Source: Sedimentitalea todarodis (GTDB taxonomy: Bacteria; Pseudomonadota; Alphaproteobacteria; Rhodobacterales; Rhodobacteraceae). From it: a stretch of 64,000 nt of DNA. The position numbers were made by a program, and so were the translations under genes. The DNA is taken from NCBI RefSeq assembly GCF_032595355.1, contig NZ_JASMWN010000004.1:209255-273254 (forward strand). The letters run 5' to 3'. Numbering within the stretch: position 1 is the stretch's first letter; each line of letters starts with the position of its first letter. The notes under the pieces are model-generated. The model did not search any database and was not told the origin of the DNA. It saw nothing but the letters and a program-made list of their open reading frames with translations. Shown here one piece after another: positions 43,462 to 51,884 of the stretch.

Positions 43462-43493
43462 GTTGAAATTGATGATTTCAGGCCGCGTTGGGT
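43462..43493. repeat. copy B of the possible dispersed intergenic sequence, part of a hairpin
   Basis: This matches 24 of 32 bases of 4293-4324. With ACCCAAC at 43453 it can fold: ACCCAAC (43453-43459) pairs with GTTGGGT (43487-43493), and inside it TGAAAT pairs with ATTTCA. It starts about 35 bases after the tyrS stop. There is no T-run, so a terminator role is weak. Confidence 0.4.
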
Positions 43494-43523
43494 TGCGTAG
43501 ATCAAACGCGAAACGCTCTTGGC

Positions 43524-43661
43524 CTAATGAAACAGCCAGTTGATCAGGCTGAGGATCAGAAAGACCGGCACTGACAGGATACAGGCCAGCAGCAAGGCCG
43601 CCGCCCGCGTCGGGCGCGCGGCAGGGCAGTTGATGTCATATACTGTGTCGGATCTCGCCAT
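43524..43661 (-). CDS. 45-residue single-helix membrane protein, unknown
   Basis: A short frame on the minus strand that I read directly: it starts MARSDTVYDINCPAARPTRA, continues with a hydrophobic helix (AALLLACILSVPVFLILSLI) and ends NWLFH. The shape, a polar N-terminus of about 19 residues, one 20-residue helix and a very short tail, is that of a small inner-membrane protein. AGGGG lies close to the ATG and AAGGCGGG lies 13-20 bases before it. It sits between tyrS and a GNAT gene, with neither overlapping. I do not recognise a family, and a chance frame cannot be excluded. Confidence 0.5.
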   Translation of the reverse strand: MARSDTVYDINCPAARPTRAAALLLACILSVPVFLILSLINWLFH

Positions 43662-43707
43662 GCCCCTATTAACCCGCCTTTAGGTTAATGCCGGGCTAAT
43701 ACGGCCC

Positions 43708-44637
43708 ATGCTTGATAGCATCCCCAGTGCGACCCACCGTCCCTGCCCCCTGCAGCAACATCCGAATTTCGGTGCGGCCCTGCGCGCCTGTGGACAGGAT
43801 CCATTGGTTCTGCCTCCACCCGACCCTGTGGTGATCTTGCGAAGACGGCTGGGCGGACGGCTGCCCGTGGCCATGCTGGCCCGTTCGGACCTGGCCGCGC
43901 TGCCGTCCGAGGATGGCGCGTTGCGCGACTGGTTGCGTCGCACCGGGCTGGAGCGCGCACCGATCCTGCTGTCGCCCGATTCTCCCTGCGCCGAACGGCT
44001 TGCAGATCTGGGCGCGGTGCCGGTGATGACTCCCGCCAGCGTGGCCGAAATTGACCTGACACTGCCCGAGGAACACCGCCGCGCCCGACTGCATCAGAAA
44101 TGGCGCAACCGTCTGACACAGGCCGAGACCCGGAGCCGTTTGCGCGTCTCGCTCAGCACCCGCGCCCCCGCCCGCGGACATTGGCTGTTCACGGCGGATC
44201 GCGCCTTGCAGAAGCGGCGCGGCTATCGCAACTGGCCCGAGGCCCTGACGCTGGCCTATGGGCAGGAAAATCCGAAACAGACGGTGCTTTTGACCGCGTA
44301 TAGCGGGCGCGATCCGGTCGCCGCGATGCTGTTTCTGCGCCATAGCCGCGCGGTCACCTATCACATCGGCCACAGCACGCCCGCCGGTCGAAAGCTGTCG
44401 GCCCACACATTGCTGCTGTGGCAGGCGGCCTGCTGGTGTGCGGCGCAGGGTCACCAGCGTCTCGATCTGGGCCTGATCGACACGCAAAACGCCGCCGGGC
44501 TTGCCCGGTTCAAACTGGGCAGTGGGGCCGATGCCCGAAAACTCGGCGGCACCTGGCTCTGGTGGCCCCCTCTCGGAAGAACGCTGCGCGGCCTTTCGGC
44601 TCTTGATCGCCGATCAATGAAGAGTCTGCCACACTGA
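43708..44637 (+). CDS. GNAT-fold protein, FemAB-like arrangement
   Basis: A 309-residue protein whose C-terminal half looks like a GNAT/FemAB-type acyltransferase: PVAAMLFLRHSRAVTYHIGHST, ARFKLGSGADARKLGGTW and the block RLDLGLIDTQNAAGLARFK. The N-terminal half is less clear, but contains DPLVLPPPDPVVILRRRL and the basic segment LHQKWRNRLTQAETRSRL, also seen in this group. Such proteins transfer acyl or aminoacyl groups; the substrate is unknown. A 65-base gap separates it from the SDR gene on the same strand, so they may be co-expressed. Confidence 0.75.
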   Translation: MLDSIPSATHRPCPLQQHPNFGAALRACGQDPLVLPPPDPVVILRRRLGGRLPVAMLARSDLAALPSEDGALRDWLRRTGLERAPILLSPDSPCAERLADLGAVPVMTPASVAEIDLTLPEEHRRARLHQKWRNRLTQAETRSRLRVSLSTRAPARGHWLFTADRALQKRRGYRNWPEALTLAYGQENPKQTVLLTAYSGRDPVAAMLFLRHSRAVTYHIGHSTPAGRKLSAHTLLLWQAACWCAAQGHQRLDLGLIDTQNAAGLARFKLGSGADARKLGGTWLWWPPLGRTLRGLSALDRRSMKSLPH

Positions 44638-44701
44638 CGACTGGACATGCCCTGTGCCCAACGGTTAACTGAACACATGTTCAAATGAGGGGGAGCCACC
44701 C

Positions 44702-45457
44702 ATGAAACTGTCCACCACAGCCGCAGTCATCACCGGCGGCGCATCCGGCCTTGGCGAGGCCACTGCCCGCCACTTTGCCGAAAACGGCGCGCAGGTGACA
44801 ATTCTGGATCGGGACGCGGATCGCGGGACCGCCGTTGCCGCCGAGATCGGCGGGCATTTCGCCGAAACCGATGTGACCAACGAGGACTCCGTCGCTGCCG
44901 CAATCGCATTGGCGAAGGACAAGATGGGCAAGATCACCGCCTGCGTCAGCTGCGCCGGAATCGCTCTTGGTATCAAGACTGTCGGCAAGGACGGCCCGCA
45001 CCCGCTGGACGCATTCAAACGCACGCTTGACATCAATCTCGTCGGTACATTCAACGTCTCGCGGCTCGCCGCCGTCGAAATGGCCAGAAACGCGCCCGAG
45101 CCCGATGGCGCGCGCGGCGTGATCATCAACACCGCCTCGGTCGCCGCGTTTGATGGGCAGAAAGGCCAGACCGCCTATGCTGCCTCAAAGGGCGGTGTCG
45201 TGGGTTTGACCCTGCCGATGGCACGCGATCTGGCAAGCACAGGTATTCGGGTGATGACCATCGCACCCGGCATTTTCATGACGCCGATGCTGGCGGGCCT
45301 GCCCGAGGACGTTCAGAACCAGCTGGCCGCCGATGTGCCCAACCCGCCGCGTCTGGGTGATCCGTCGGAGTATGGGCGGCTTGCCGGGTTCATCGTCGAG
45401 ATGGGATACCTCAACGGCGAGGTGATCCGCATCGACGGCGCATTGCGGATGCGTTAG
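44702..45457 (+). CDS. SDR-family NAD-dependent dehydrogenase
   Basis: A 251-residue short-chain dehydrogenase. The cofactor loop is TGGASGLG (11-18), followed by an acidic residue in LDRDAD that favours NAD. CAGIALG stands for the NAG motif, NTASVAAF carries the catalytic Ser, and YAASKGG (Tyr159, Lys163) carries the active pair. The full pattern, including PNPPRLGDPSEYGRLAGFIVE at the end, resembles 3-hydroxyacyl-CoA dehydrogenase type II (HSD10-like) enzymes, so a role in fatty-acid or branched-chain breakdown is plausible but inferred. GGGGGAG lies upstream. Its stop shares TTAG with the stop of the convergent uup gene. Confidence 0.9.
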   Translation: MKLSTTAAVITGGASGLGEATARHFAENGAQVTILDRDADRGTAVAAEIGGHFAETDVTNEDSVAAAIALAKDKMGKITACVSCAGIALGIKTVGKDGPHPLDAFKRTLDINLVGTFNVSRLAAVEMARNAPEPDGARGVIINTASVAAFDGQKGQTAYAASKGGVVGLTLPMARDLASTGIRVMTIAPGIFMTPMLAGLPEDVQNQLAADVPNPPRLGDPSEYGRLAGFIVEMGYLNGEVIRIDGALRMR

Positions 45458-47259
45458 CCGCCTGCCTTCTCTTCCAGATGCAGCCACTCCTCTTCTGACG
45501 CGGCGAGCTTGCTCTGCCGTGCAACAAGCGCCTCGGTGGCCTTTCGAAACTTGGCTGGCTCGCGGGCATATAGCTCGGGGTCGGTCATCAGGTGTTCCAG
45601 CTTGGCGATTTCGGCTTCGAGGCGTTCGATTTCACCGGGCAACGCCTCCAACCGGTGCTTTTCGGTAAAGGACAGACCGGATTTGGAAGACGCAGGCTTC
45701 TGCGCTTTGGCTTTGGCGGGCTTGGATTTGCTCTCGGTTGATTCGGGCCTGCTGCCGCGTTGCGACATGTAATCGCTCCACCCGCCCGCATAGAGCGTCG
45801 CGCGCCCATCGCCCTCCATCGCCACCGTGGCGGTTGCGACCCGATCCAGAAAATCGCGGTCGTGACTGACCAGCAGCACCGTGCCGTCATAGTCGTCCAG
45901 CAATTCCTGCAAAAGGTCGAGCGTTTCCACATCCAGATCGTTTGTCGGCTCATCCATGACCAGCAGATTGCTCTGCCGCGCCATCAGCCGCGCCAACAGC
46001 AGCCGCGCTTTTTCGCCGCCAGACAGCGACCGAACCGGCGCGCGGGCCTGCGCCTCGTCAAACAGGAAATCCTTGAGATACCCCACCACATGCCGTGGTG
46101 CCCCGCGCACCATCACCTGATCGGCCCGGCCTGATACACGCATGTCGGCATCGCCGGTCAGGCTGTCCCAAAGAGTCATGTCCGGATCAAGCTGGGCGCG
46201 GGCCTGGTCGAACACCGCAACCTCAAGGTTGGTGCCGAGTCTGACCTGACCCGAATCAGGCGCGATTTCTCCAAGCAGCATCTTGAGAAGCGTCGTCTTG
46301 CCAACACCGTTCGGGCCGACAAACGCGATCCGGTCGCCACGTTGCACGTTGAGTGTAAAGTTCCGCACGATTTCGGTATCGCCGAAGGCTTTGGAAATCC
46401 CCTCGGCGTCAATCACCTTCTTGCCGGATTTCCCGCCCGACGACAGCGCAAGATCGGCTGTGCCCTGGCGCCGGATCTGGCTGGCGCGTTCGGCCCGCAG
46501 GTCTTGCAACGCACGAACGCGGCCCTGGTTGCGCTTGCGCCGGGCGCTGATCCCTTCGACCGCCCAACGGGCCTCGGACTTGATCAGCCGGTTCAGCTTG
46601 TGCCGCTGCATGTCCTCTTCTTCCCACAGGGTATCGCGCCATGCCTCGAACGCGTCAAAGCCCTTGTCCTGTCTGCGCACGACTCCCCGGTCGATCCAGA
46701 GGGTTGCGCGCGACAGGGCGCGCAAAAAGGCGCGGTCGTGGCTGATCATCACATAGGCGGCGCGGGTCGCGGACAGTTCCCGTTCGAGCCACTGGATTGC
46801 CTCGATGTCCAGATGGTTGGTTGGTTCGTCCAGCAGCATCAGATCAGGCGCTTCCCCCATCAGTTTGGCCAGCGCCGCGCGCCGTCTCTCACCACCTGAC
46901 GCGGTCGCCACCGGACGATCGGGATCAAACTTCAACCCCTCGCCGGCGCGCTCGACCCGATACATCTCGCCCGGGTCCAGCCCGCTGGCGGCATAGTCGC
47001 CCAAGGTTGCAAAGCCCGCCATGTCCGGGTGCTGTTCCATGTACCCCACAGACGATCCCGGGGTGACAACGACCGAGCCCGCATCGGCCTCGACGAGGCC
47101 CGCCATCACCTTCATCAACGTGGATTTCCCGGATCCATTGCGCCCGACCAACGCCAGTCGGTCGCCGGGCTGGATCACCAGATCAAGTTGTGCGAACACC
47201 GGATCCCCGCCAAAGCCGAGGGAAATGCCGGAAAGCTGAAGCAGGGGTATACGCGCCAT
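45454..47259 (-). CDS. uup: ABC-F ATPase Uup
   Basis: A 601-residue soluble protein with two ATP-binding cassettes. The first has VGRNGSGKSTLMK (39-50), SGGERRRAALA and LLDEPTNHLDIEA; the second has VGPNGVGKTTLLK, SLSGGEKARLLLA and VMDEPTNDLDVET. The C-terminus is a coiled coil (LEALPGEIERLEAEIAKLEH; WLHLEEKA) that marks the Uup subgroup, which in E. coli affects transposon excision, recombination intermediates and ribosome assembly. It lacks membrane segments. Upstream on the same strand is the olsB-like gene, 72 bases away. Confidence 0.92.
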   Translation of the reverse strand: MARIPLLQLSGISLGFGGDPVFAQLDLVIQPGDRLALVGRNGSGKSTLMKVMAGLVEADAGSVVVTPGSSVGYMEQHPDMAGFATLGDYAASGLDPGEMYRVERAGEGLKFDPDRPVATASGGERRRAALAKLMGEAPDLMLLDEPTNHLDIEAIQWLERELSATRAAYVMISHDRAFLRALSRATLWIDRGVVRRQDKGFDAFEAWRDTLWEEEDMQRHKLNRLIKSEARWAVEGISARRKRNQGRVRALQDLRAERASQIRRQGTADLALSSGGKSGKKVIDAEGISKAFGDTEIVRNFTLNVQRGDRIAFVGPNGVGKTTLLKMLLGEIAPDSGQVRLGTNLEVAVFDQARAQLDPDMTLWDSLTGDADMRVSGRADQVMVRGAPRHVVGYLKDFLFDEAQARAPVRSLSGGEKARLLLARLMARQSNLLVMDEPTNDLDVETLDLLQELLDDYDGTVLLVSHDRDFLDRVATATVAMEGDGRATLYAGGWSDYMSQRGSRPESTESKSKPAKAKAQKPASSKSGLSFTEKHRLEALPGEIERLEAEIAKLEHLMTDPELYAREPAKFRKATEALVARQSKLAASEEEWLHLEEKAGG

Positions 47260-47331
47260 GGCTGCCAGCTAAACCGCCTTGCCCGAAGCGTCAACGTGCC
47301 GGATGCATGTTTCGTGGATCATCGGCGCGAG

Positions 47332-48072
47332 CTATCGCACCAGTGCACGCAGCAACCGTTTGCGGCTCTCGGGAATGGCACTGATTTCAAGCCCGGTGAA
47401 CACATGCAACGTATCCATGTGTTGGTCGATCACGGCGTGGTCACTGACCTTTCCCCCCATAGCCAGATAGCTGCGCAAGAGCGGCGGCATCTGCACCTGG
47501 GCGCGGGCCTCGTCATGGCCCTGCTCATGATTTTGAACATAGGGGATCGTGCGCAGCGCTGTTGTCATCAGATTCCATGACTTTGGCGCAAGGTGGCGCG
47601 CGGCAAGTTCGGCGAATGCACCTCTGTAGGGCTCCGGATCCGTCCCCGCGAACGAACTACAGCCGATCAGCATACGCGCCCCGACGTCATCAACAAGGCG
47701 CGTCAACGCCCCCCAAGCCGTCCGCAGAATGTCCGCATCGCGCAAACCTGGCTCGACGCAGAAGCGTCCCATCTCGACCAGCGGACCGACCTCGCTCAAC
47801 AGATGCCCGAAATCATAGAATTGGGCGCAATAGCTGCGGTCGATATCTGCAGGGCCGCGCAGCACGCATAGCCGAAAGCAACACACGACCGTGCCGGTCT
47901 GACAGTCCTGAACCAGCATATGCAGACAGGTCTCATCAAAGATGTCGGCGTCCGGTGCGGCGAGCGCAAACCCACGTTGTCGCAGAGCTCTTGCTGTGGC
48001 GATGTCGTCACCGGTCCGTGCCTGGCGCACATGATACCGGCCTTGGGTCGGAAAAGAGTTCTGCTCAAGCAT
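47332..48072 (-). CDS. ornithine N-acyltransferase-like protein (OlsB type)
   Basis: A 246-residue protein of the Acetyltransf_5 group that includes OlsB, which joins a 3-hydroxy fatty acid from ACP to ornithine to make lyso-ornithine lipid. Typical parts are HVRQARTGDDIATARALRQRGF at the start, VVCCFRLCVLRG, PLVEMGRFCVEPGLRDADIL and GARMLIGCSSFAGTDPEPY. Ornithine lipids are usual in Roseobacter-group membranes, which fits. The OlsA-type partner that adds the second chain is not in this window. The start is the ATG at 48072; the upstream TTG at 48090 lacks a good ribosome site. Another GNAT-type acyltransferase role cannot be ruled out. Confidence 0.72.
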   Translation of the reverse strand: MLEQNSFPTQGRYHVRQARTGDDIATARALRQRGFALAAPDADIFDETCLHMLVQDCQTGTVVCCFRLCVLRGPADIDRSYCAQFYDFGHLLSEVGPLVEMGRFCVEPGLRDADILRTAWGALTRLVDDVGARMLIGCSSFAGTDPEPYRGAFAELAARHLAPKSWNLMTTALRTIPYVQNHEQGHDEARAQVQMPPLLRSYLAMGGKVSDHAVIDQHMDTLHVFTGLEISAIPESRKRLLRALVR

Positions 48073-48154
48073 GACATACTCGTATGGCAACCAGACGAAT
48101 CGTAGGTCTGCAATGTCACAGGATCAAGCCAGAATGCAAAAAAGGCCTGCTGGA

Positions 48155-48625
48155 TTATTCGCTCACGACGCTGCCCGGACCGAGGTTGCCGATATTGCCG
48201 AGAAGCTGACGCAGCAGAGTCTTGTCGTTGACGCTGGATTCGGTAACCCGACGATTCAGGGCGATCACCCGGCCGTCTTCCAGGCCGAACCGTTCGATGT
48301 TCTGCACGACCCCGGACTGGCTAAAACTGATCGCCACCAATTGACGCTCGACGACCTTTGGCTGCAGCGCACCATAGTGGCGCAGGCGCGAACTCACATA
48401 ATAGTAGCCGCTATCGTTCAGCACACCGGAAACGGACGGCACCCCGACCGCCTCGGCGACGGTATCGCGGGTATCAACCCCGACGGTGACCTTGGCCAGG
48501 TCTTCTTCGGTCGGCACATAGCCGTGATTGCGATAGATCGCTGTGCATCCGGCGATCGCCAAACCGACGGCCAGAATGACCGCCGTGCGCAATGCCGGTC
48601 TGATACGCGATGCTGTGCCGATCAT
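48155..48625 (-). CDS. bamE: outer-membrane assembly lipoprotein BamE (SmpA/OmlA family)
   Basis: BamE is a small lipoprotein of the BAM complex, which inserts barrel proteins into the outer membrane. The 156-residue precursor has a lipobox ending LAIAGC with Cys27 as the lipid anchor, followed by YRNHGYVPTEEDLAKVTVGVDTRDTVAEAVG, the conserved SmpA/OmlA start, and GYYYVSSRLRHYGALQPKVVERQLVAISF, the core beta strands. It diverges from the DUF177 gene with 84 bases between starts. LptD and SurA in this window serve the same outer-membrane building line. Confidence 0.9.
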   Translation of the reverse strand: MIGTASRIRPALRTAVILAVGLAIAGCTAIYRNHGYVPTEEDLAKVTVGVDTRDTVAEAVGVPSVSGVLNDSGYYYVSSRLRHYGALQPKVVERQLVAISFSQSGVVQNIERFGLEDGRVIALNRRVTESSVNDKTLLRQLLGNIGNLGPGSVVSE

Positions 48626-48709
48626 GGCTGCCCTCTTGCCTTGGCGTGGTACGCCTTTTATCCCGATTACAGAAACCGGACGGATGGTTCAAGAAACGAA
48701 AGTCCCACG

Positions 48710-49246
48710 ATGCCAGACAAAACCGCCCTGCGGGTCGCTGACCTGCCGCAGAATGCACCAACCGCGTTTGAACTGCGCCCCGGCCCCGACACCCAGAAGG
48801 CCCTGGCTGACGAACTTGGTCTGAGCGGTTTGCGCAAGCTGCGCTTTGCCGGACAGGTCAGCGCTCAGGGGCGTCGCGACTGGGAGCTGACCGGCAAGCT
48901 CGGCGCGACGGTGGTACAGCCCTGCGTCGTCACGCTGGAGCCGGTGACAACCCGCATCGATGTGGATGTGCGGCGTTTTTATGCCGCAGATCTGCCAGAC
49001 ATCGCGGATGAAGAGGTGGAGATGCCCGAGGATGACAATGTTGAAAGATTGGGCAGCGTGATCGACCCTGGTGCCGTGATGGCCGAAGCCCTGACGCTGG
49101 CGCTCCCGCTCTATCCGCGCAAGGATGGGGTTGAACCGGAAAAATCGAGTTTTGCGGGAAAGGGAATCAAACCCATGACTGACGACGATGCACGCCCCTT
49201 CGCCGGCCTCGCGCAGTTGCGCGACACGCTGAAAAAGGATAGCTAG
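48710..49246 (+). CDS. DUF177 (YceD) family protein
   Basis: A 178-residue member of the DUF177 family, encoded next to rpmF in many bacteria and linked to 23S rRNA or ribosome maturation. GLSGLRKLRFAGQVSAQGRR, VTLEPVTTRIDVDVRRFY and the block VIDPGAVMAEALTLALPLYPR are the recognisable parts; the cysteine pair of E. coli YceD is reduced here to one Cys in VVQPCVVTLEPV. The start ATG at 48710 begins MPDKTALRVADLPQN; no strong ribosome site is seen. rpmF follows after 214 bases, then plsX and fabH. Confidence 0.85.
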   Translation: MPDKTALRVADLPQNAPTAFELRPGPDTQKALADELGLSGLRKLRFAGQVSAQGRRDWELTGKLGATVVQPCVVTLEPVTTRIDVDVRRFYAADLPDIADEEVEMPEDDNVERLGSVIDPGAVMAEALTLALPLYPRKDGVEPEKSSFAGKGIKPMTDDDARPFAGLAQLRDTLKKDS

Positions 49247-49460
49247 CGGCCAACGACACTCCAATCCTGTCGGGCCTGTGGAAAAATTGCTTGCACCTGC
49301 AGAAAATCGCAGTATTTTCGCGCGCTCACTGGATTTAAGGTTGGACATCGCACGGGCCGCGGCCTAAACGCACGTCACGCCGGTCAGAACGATACGCGAA
49401 ACAAGAAATGCAACTCGGCCCCGGATCGTCCGCTGGCCCCTATCAGACAAAGGTTGAGAC

Positions 49461-49667
49461 ATGGCTGTCCAACAGAACAAAGTATCCAAATCGCGCCGCA
49501 ATAACCGTCGTGCGCACGATGCACTGGTTGCTGCAAACCCGAACGAATGCCCCAATTGTGGCGAACTCAAGCGTCCGCACCACGTGTGCGCCTCCTGCGG
49601 TCATTATGACGACAAGGAAATTGTCGTGCTGACCGAAGAGATCGACCTGGACGAAGACGCCGCGTAA
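49461..49667 (+). CDS. rpmF: 50S ribosomal protein L32
   Basis: A 68-residue ribosomal protein. It begins MAVQQNKVSKSRRNNRRAHD, a basic stretch, and has two CxxC pairs (Cys30, Cys33 and Cys43, Cys46), the zinc-ribbon form of L32. The tail is acidic (EEIDLDEDAA), a common feature in alphaproteobacteria. AAAGGTTGAG lies just before the ATG. The 214 bases before it are non-coding and probably hold its promoter, although no good -35/-10 pair was seen. plsX starts 21 bases after its stop. Confidence 0.97.
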   Translation: MAVQQNKVSKSRRNNRRAHDALVAANPNECPNCGELKRPHHVCASCGHYDDKEIVVLTEEIDLDEDAA

Positions 49668-49688
49668 GTCGGACAGGCCAGCCCCTGA

Positions 49689-50816
49689 ATGACGGCCCAG
49701 CCCGATCAGAACCCGGCACAAGCCGACCGCATCATCATTTCGGTTGACGCCATGGGCGGAGACAACGGTCCAGCGGCCGTTGTGGCAGGGATTGCGAAAT
49801 CTGCAGACAAGAACCCGGAAATCGGGTTCATCTTGCATGGCCCGGAAGCCGAGCTGCGCGAGCTTGTTGCCAAGCGGACGATCCTGAATGACCGGGTCTT
49901 GTATCGGAACACGACCGACGTCGTGACGATGAAAGACAAGCCGCGGGACGTGATGCGCAATGGCAAGGGCACGTCCATGTGGTCGGCACTGGAGTCGATG
50001 AGCAACGGCGAAGCGGCGGGCGTTGTTTCCTGCGGCAACACCGGGGCGTTGATGGCGCTGAGCGTCATTCGGCTCCGCAAGCTGCCGGGCGTAAATCGCC
50101 CGGCCATTGCGATTCTCTTTCCCTCCCGCAATCCGCAGGGATTTACCCTGATGCTGGATGCGGGCGCTGATATCCGCGCGGATGAGCGCGATCTGTTGCA
50201 ATATGCGCTGATGGGAGCGTCCTATGCGCGCAATGGCCTGGAACTGAGCCATCCCCGTGTCGGTTTGCTGAATGTCGGCACCGAAGAGCACAAGGGACGC
50301 TCGGAATTGAAAGACGCACATGGTCTGATCGCGGGTTTTGCCGAGCAGGCCAATTTCGAGTTTGTCGGCTTTGTCGAAGGCAGTGACATTCCCGGCAAGG
50401 TTGCCGATGTCATTGTCACCGACGGGTTCACCGGTAACGTCGCGATCAAGACCGGAGAAGGCACGGCCCGCCTGATCGCCTCATTGCTGCGCGAGGCGTT
50501 CAAGTATTCGTTCCTGTCCAGGTTGGCATCGGTACTTGCGATCACGTCGATGGGGCGGCTGAAAAAGCGAATCGATCCCCGTCGCGTCAACGGCGGTGTC
50601 TTCTTGGGTTTGAATGGCACGGTGATCAAATCGCATGGCAGCGCCGATGCCACCGGTGTATCGGCCGCGGTCAAACTGGCGTTCCAGCTTGCAAAGACCG
50701 GTTTCTCGGAAAAACTGGCCGCTCGGGTTGCATCCACCGTAGAGCTTGCCCAAGATGCACCGGAACCGCCCGATGACACGGCGGAACAACAAGAAGAAGA
50801 AAAAGGTCAGGCATGA
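49689..50816 (+). CDS. plsX: phosphate acyltransferase PlsX
   Basis: PlsX makes acyl-phosphate from acyl-ACP for the PlsY/PlsX route of phospholipid synthesis, on the inner face of the membrane. The 375-residue protein starts (after a short polar leader) with ISVDAMGGDNGPAAVVAGIA, and has NRPAIAILFPSR, MLDAGADIRADERDLLQYALMG (typical N/D-binding block), GLLNVGTEEHKG, FVGFVEGSDI and VIVTDGFTGNVAIKTGEG. The C-terminus is Glu/Gln-rich. It sits between rpmF and fabH, and overlaps fabH as ATGA, the common bacterial order. Confidence 0.96.
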   Translation: MTAQPDQNPAQADRIIISVDAMGGDNGPAAVVAGIAKSADKNPEIGFILHGPEAELRELVAKRTILNDRVLYRNTTDVVTMKDKPRDVMRNGKGTSMWSALESMSNGEAAGVVSCGNTGALMALSVIRLRKLPGVNRPAIAILFPSRNPQGFTLMLDAGADIRADERDLLQYALMGASYARNGLELSHPRVGLLNVGTEEHKGRSELKDAHGLIAGFAEQANFEFVGFVEGSDIPGKVADVIVTDGFTGNVAIKTGEGTARLIASLLREAFKYSFLSRLASVLAITSMGRLKKRIDPRRVNGGVFLGLNGTVIKSHGSADATGVSAAVKLAFQLAKTGFSEKLAARVASTVELAQDAPEPPDDTAEQQEEEKGQA

Positions 50817-51784
50817 CACTTCGAGCAGTTGCCATCGGGATCGGGCACTATCTGCCGGAACGTGTGGTCCCAAACTCAGAATTCGAAGCGACACTGGATA
50901 CCACTGATGAATGGATTCAGTCGCGATCCGGCATTCAGCAACGACATTTCGCTGCCGAAGGTGAAACCACGTCTAATCTGGCCGCCAGGGCCGCCGAGGC
51001 CGCCTTGCAGGACGCAGGGATCACCACCGCCGATGTGGATGCAATCATCGTCGCAACCTCGACCGCCGACCTGACCTTCCCGTCCGCCGCGACCATGGTT
51101 CAATCAGAGCTTGGCATGACGCATGGATTTGCGTTTGACATTCAGGCGGTCTGTGCCGGCTTTGTCTATGCGCTGAGCACGGCAAATGCGATCATCCTGT
51201 CGGGTCAGGCGCGGCGGGTGCTGGTCATTGGCGCGGAAACCTTCAGCCGGATCATGGACTGGACCGACAGGGCGACCTGCGTCCTGTTCGGAGACGGTGC
51301 CGGTGCGCTTGTTCTCGAAGCGCGCGAAGGCGACGGCACAGCGGCCGACAGCGGAATTCTGGCAACCGATTTGCATTCTGACGGACAGTTCAAGGATTTG
51401 CTCTACGTGGACGGCGGCGTTTCGACCCAGAGCACCGGGCATTTGCGAATGCAGGGCAACCAGGTCTTCCGCCACGCTGTCGAGAAACTGGCATCGACTG
51501 CGGAGACGGCTCTGGAAAAGGCCGGGCTGACATCGGAAGACGTGGATTGGATCGTGCCGCATCAGGCCAATATCCGGATCATACAGGGCACCGCGCGCAA
51601 GATGGGCCTTGATATGGACCGCGTGGTCGTCACGGTGCAGGATCATGGCAACACGTCGGCTGCATCGATTCCGCTCGCCTTGTCGGTCGCTAAGCAACGT
51701 GGCCAGATCAAACCGGGCGATTTGATCGTGACCGAGGCGATTGGCGGCGGACTGGCTTGGGGCGCCGTGGTTCTGCGCTGGTAG
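50813..51784 (+). CDS. fabH: 3-oxoacyl-ACP synthase III
   Basis: FabH starts fatty-acid synthesis by condensing acetyl-CoA with malonyl-ACP. The 323-residue protein has the catalytic triad: Cys114 in QAVCAGFVYAL, His near 250 in VPHQANIRI and Asn near 280 in DHGNTSAASIPLAL. SRSGIQQRHFA and FGDGAGALVLEA are further family marks, and GGGLAWGAVVLRW ends the protein. It overlaps plsX as ATGA, which ties the first chain-building enzyme to the phospholipid acyltransferase. The 100 bases after it hold the ihfA promoter. Confidence 0.97.
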   Translation: MTLRAVAIGIGHYLPERVVPNSEFEATLDTTDEWIQSRSGIQQRHFAAEGETTSNLAARAAEAALQDAGITTADVDAIIVATSTADLTFPSAATMVQSELGMTHGFAFDIQAVCAGFVYALSTANAIILSGQARRVLVIGAETFSRIMDWTDRATCVLFGDGAGALVLEAREGDGTAADSGILATDLHSDGQFKDLLYVDGGVSTQSTGHLRMQGNQVFRHAVEKLASTAETALEKAGLTSEDVDWIVPHQANIRIIQGTARKMGLDMDRVVVTVQDHGNTSAASIPLALSVAKQRGQIKPGDLIVTEAIGGGLAWGAVVLRW

Positions 51785-51830
51785 TGCTCCGCGCAATCAC
51801 GCTTATCTCTGCGCTTGCAAATCATTGATA

Positions 51831-51860
51831 TTGACAGCGAATTTGGGTCGGCCCTATGCT
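51831..51860 (+). promoter_or_regulatory. sigma-70-type promoter of ihfA
   Basis: A perfect TTGACA (51831-51836) is followed after 18 bases by TATGCT (51855-51860). It lies 25 bases before the ihfA start, with AGGGGG as ribosome site between them. The leader is therefore very short. Confidence 0.7.
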
Positions 51861-51884
51861 GCGGTTCAACATTAGGGGGTAACG

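Noticed and set aside
49247..49460. Promoter TTGCTT-17-CAGTAT before rpmF
   Set aside because: The -10 box matches only three of six consensus bases, so I did not list it as a feature; a promoter in this gap is still likely.
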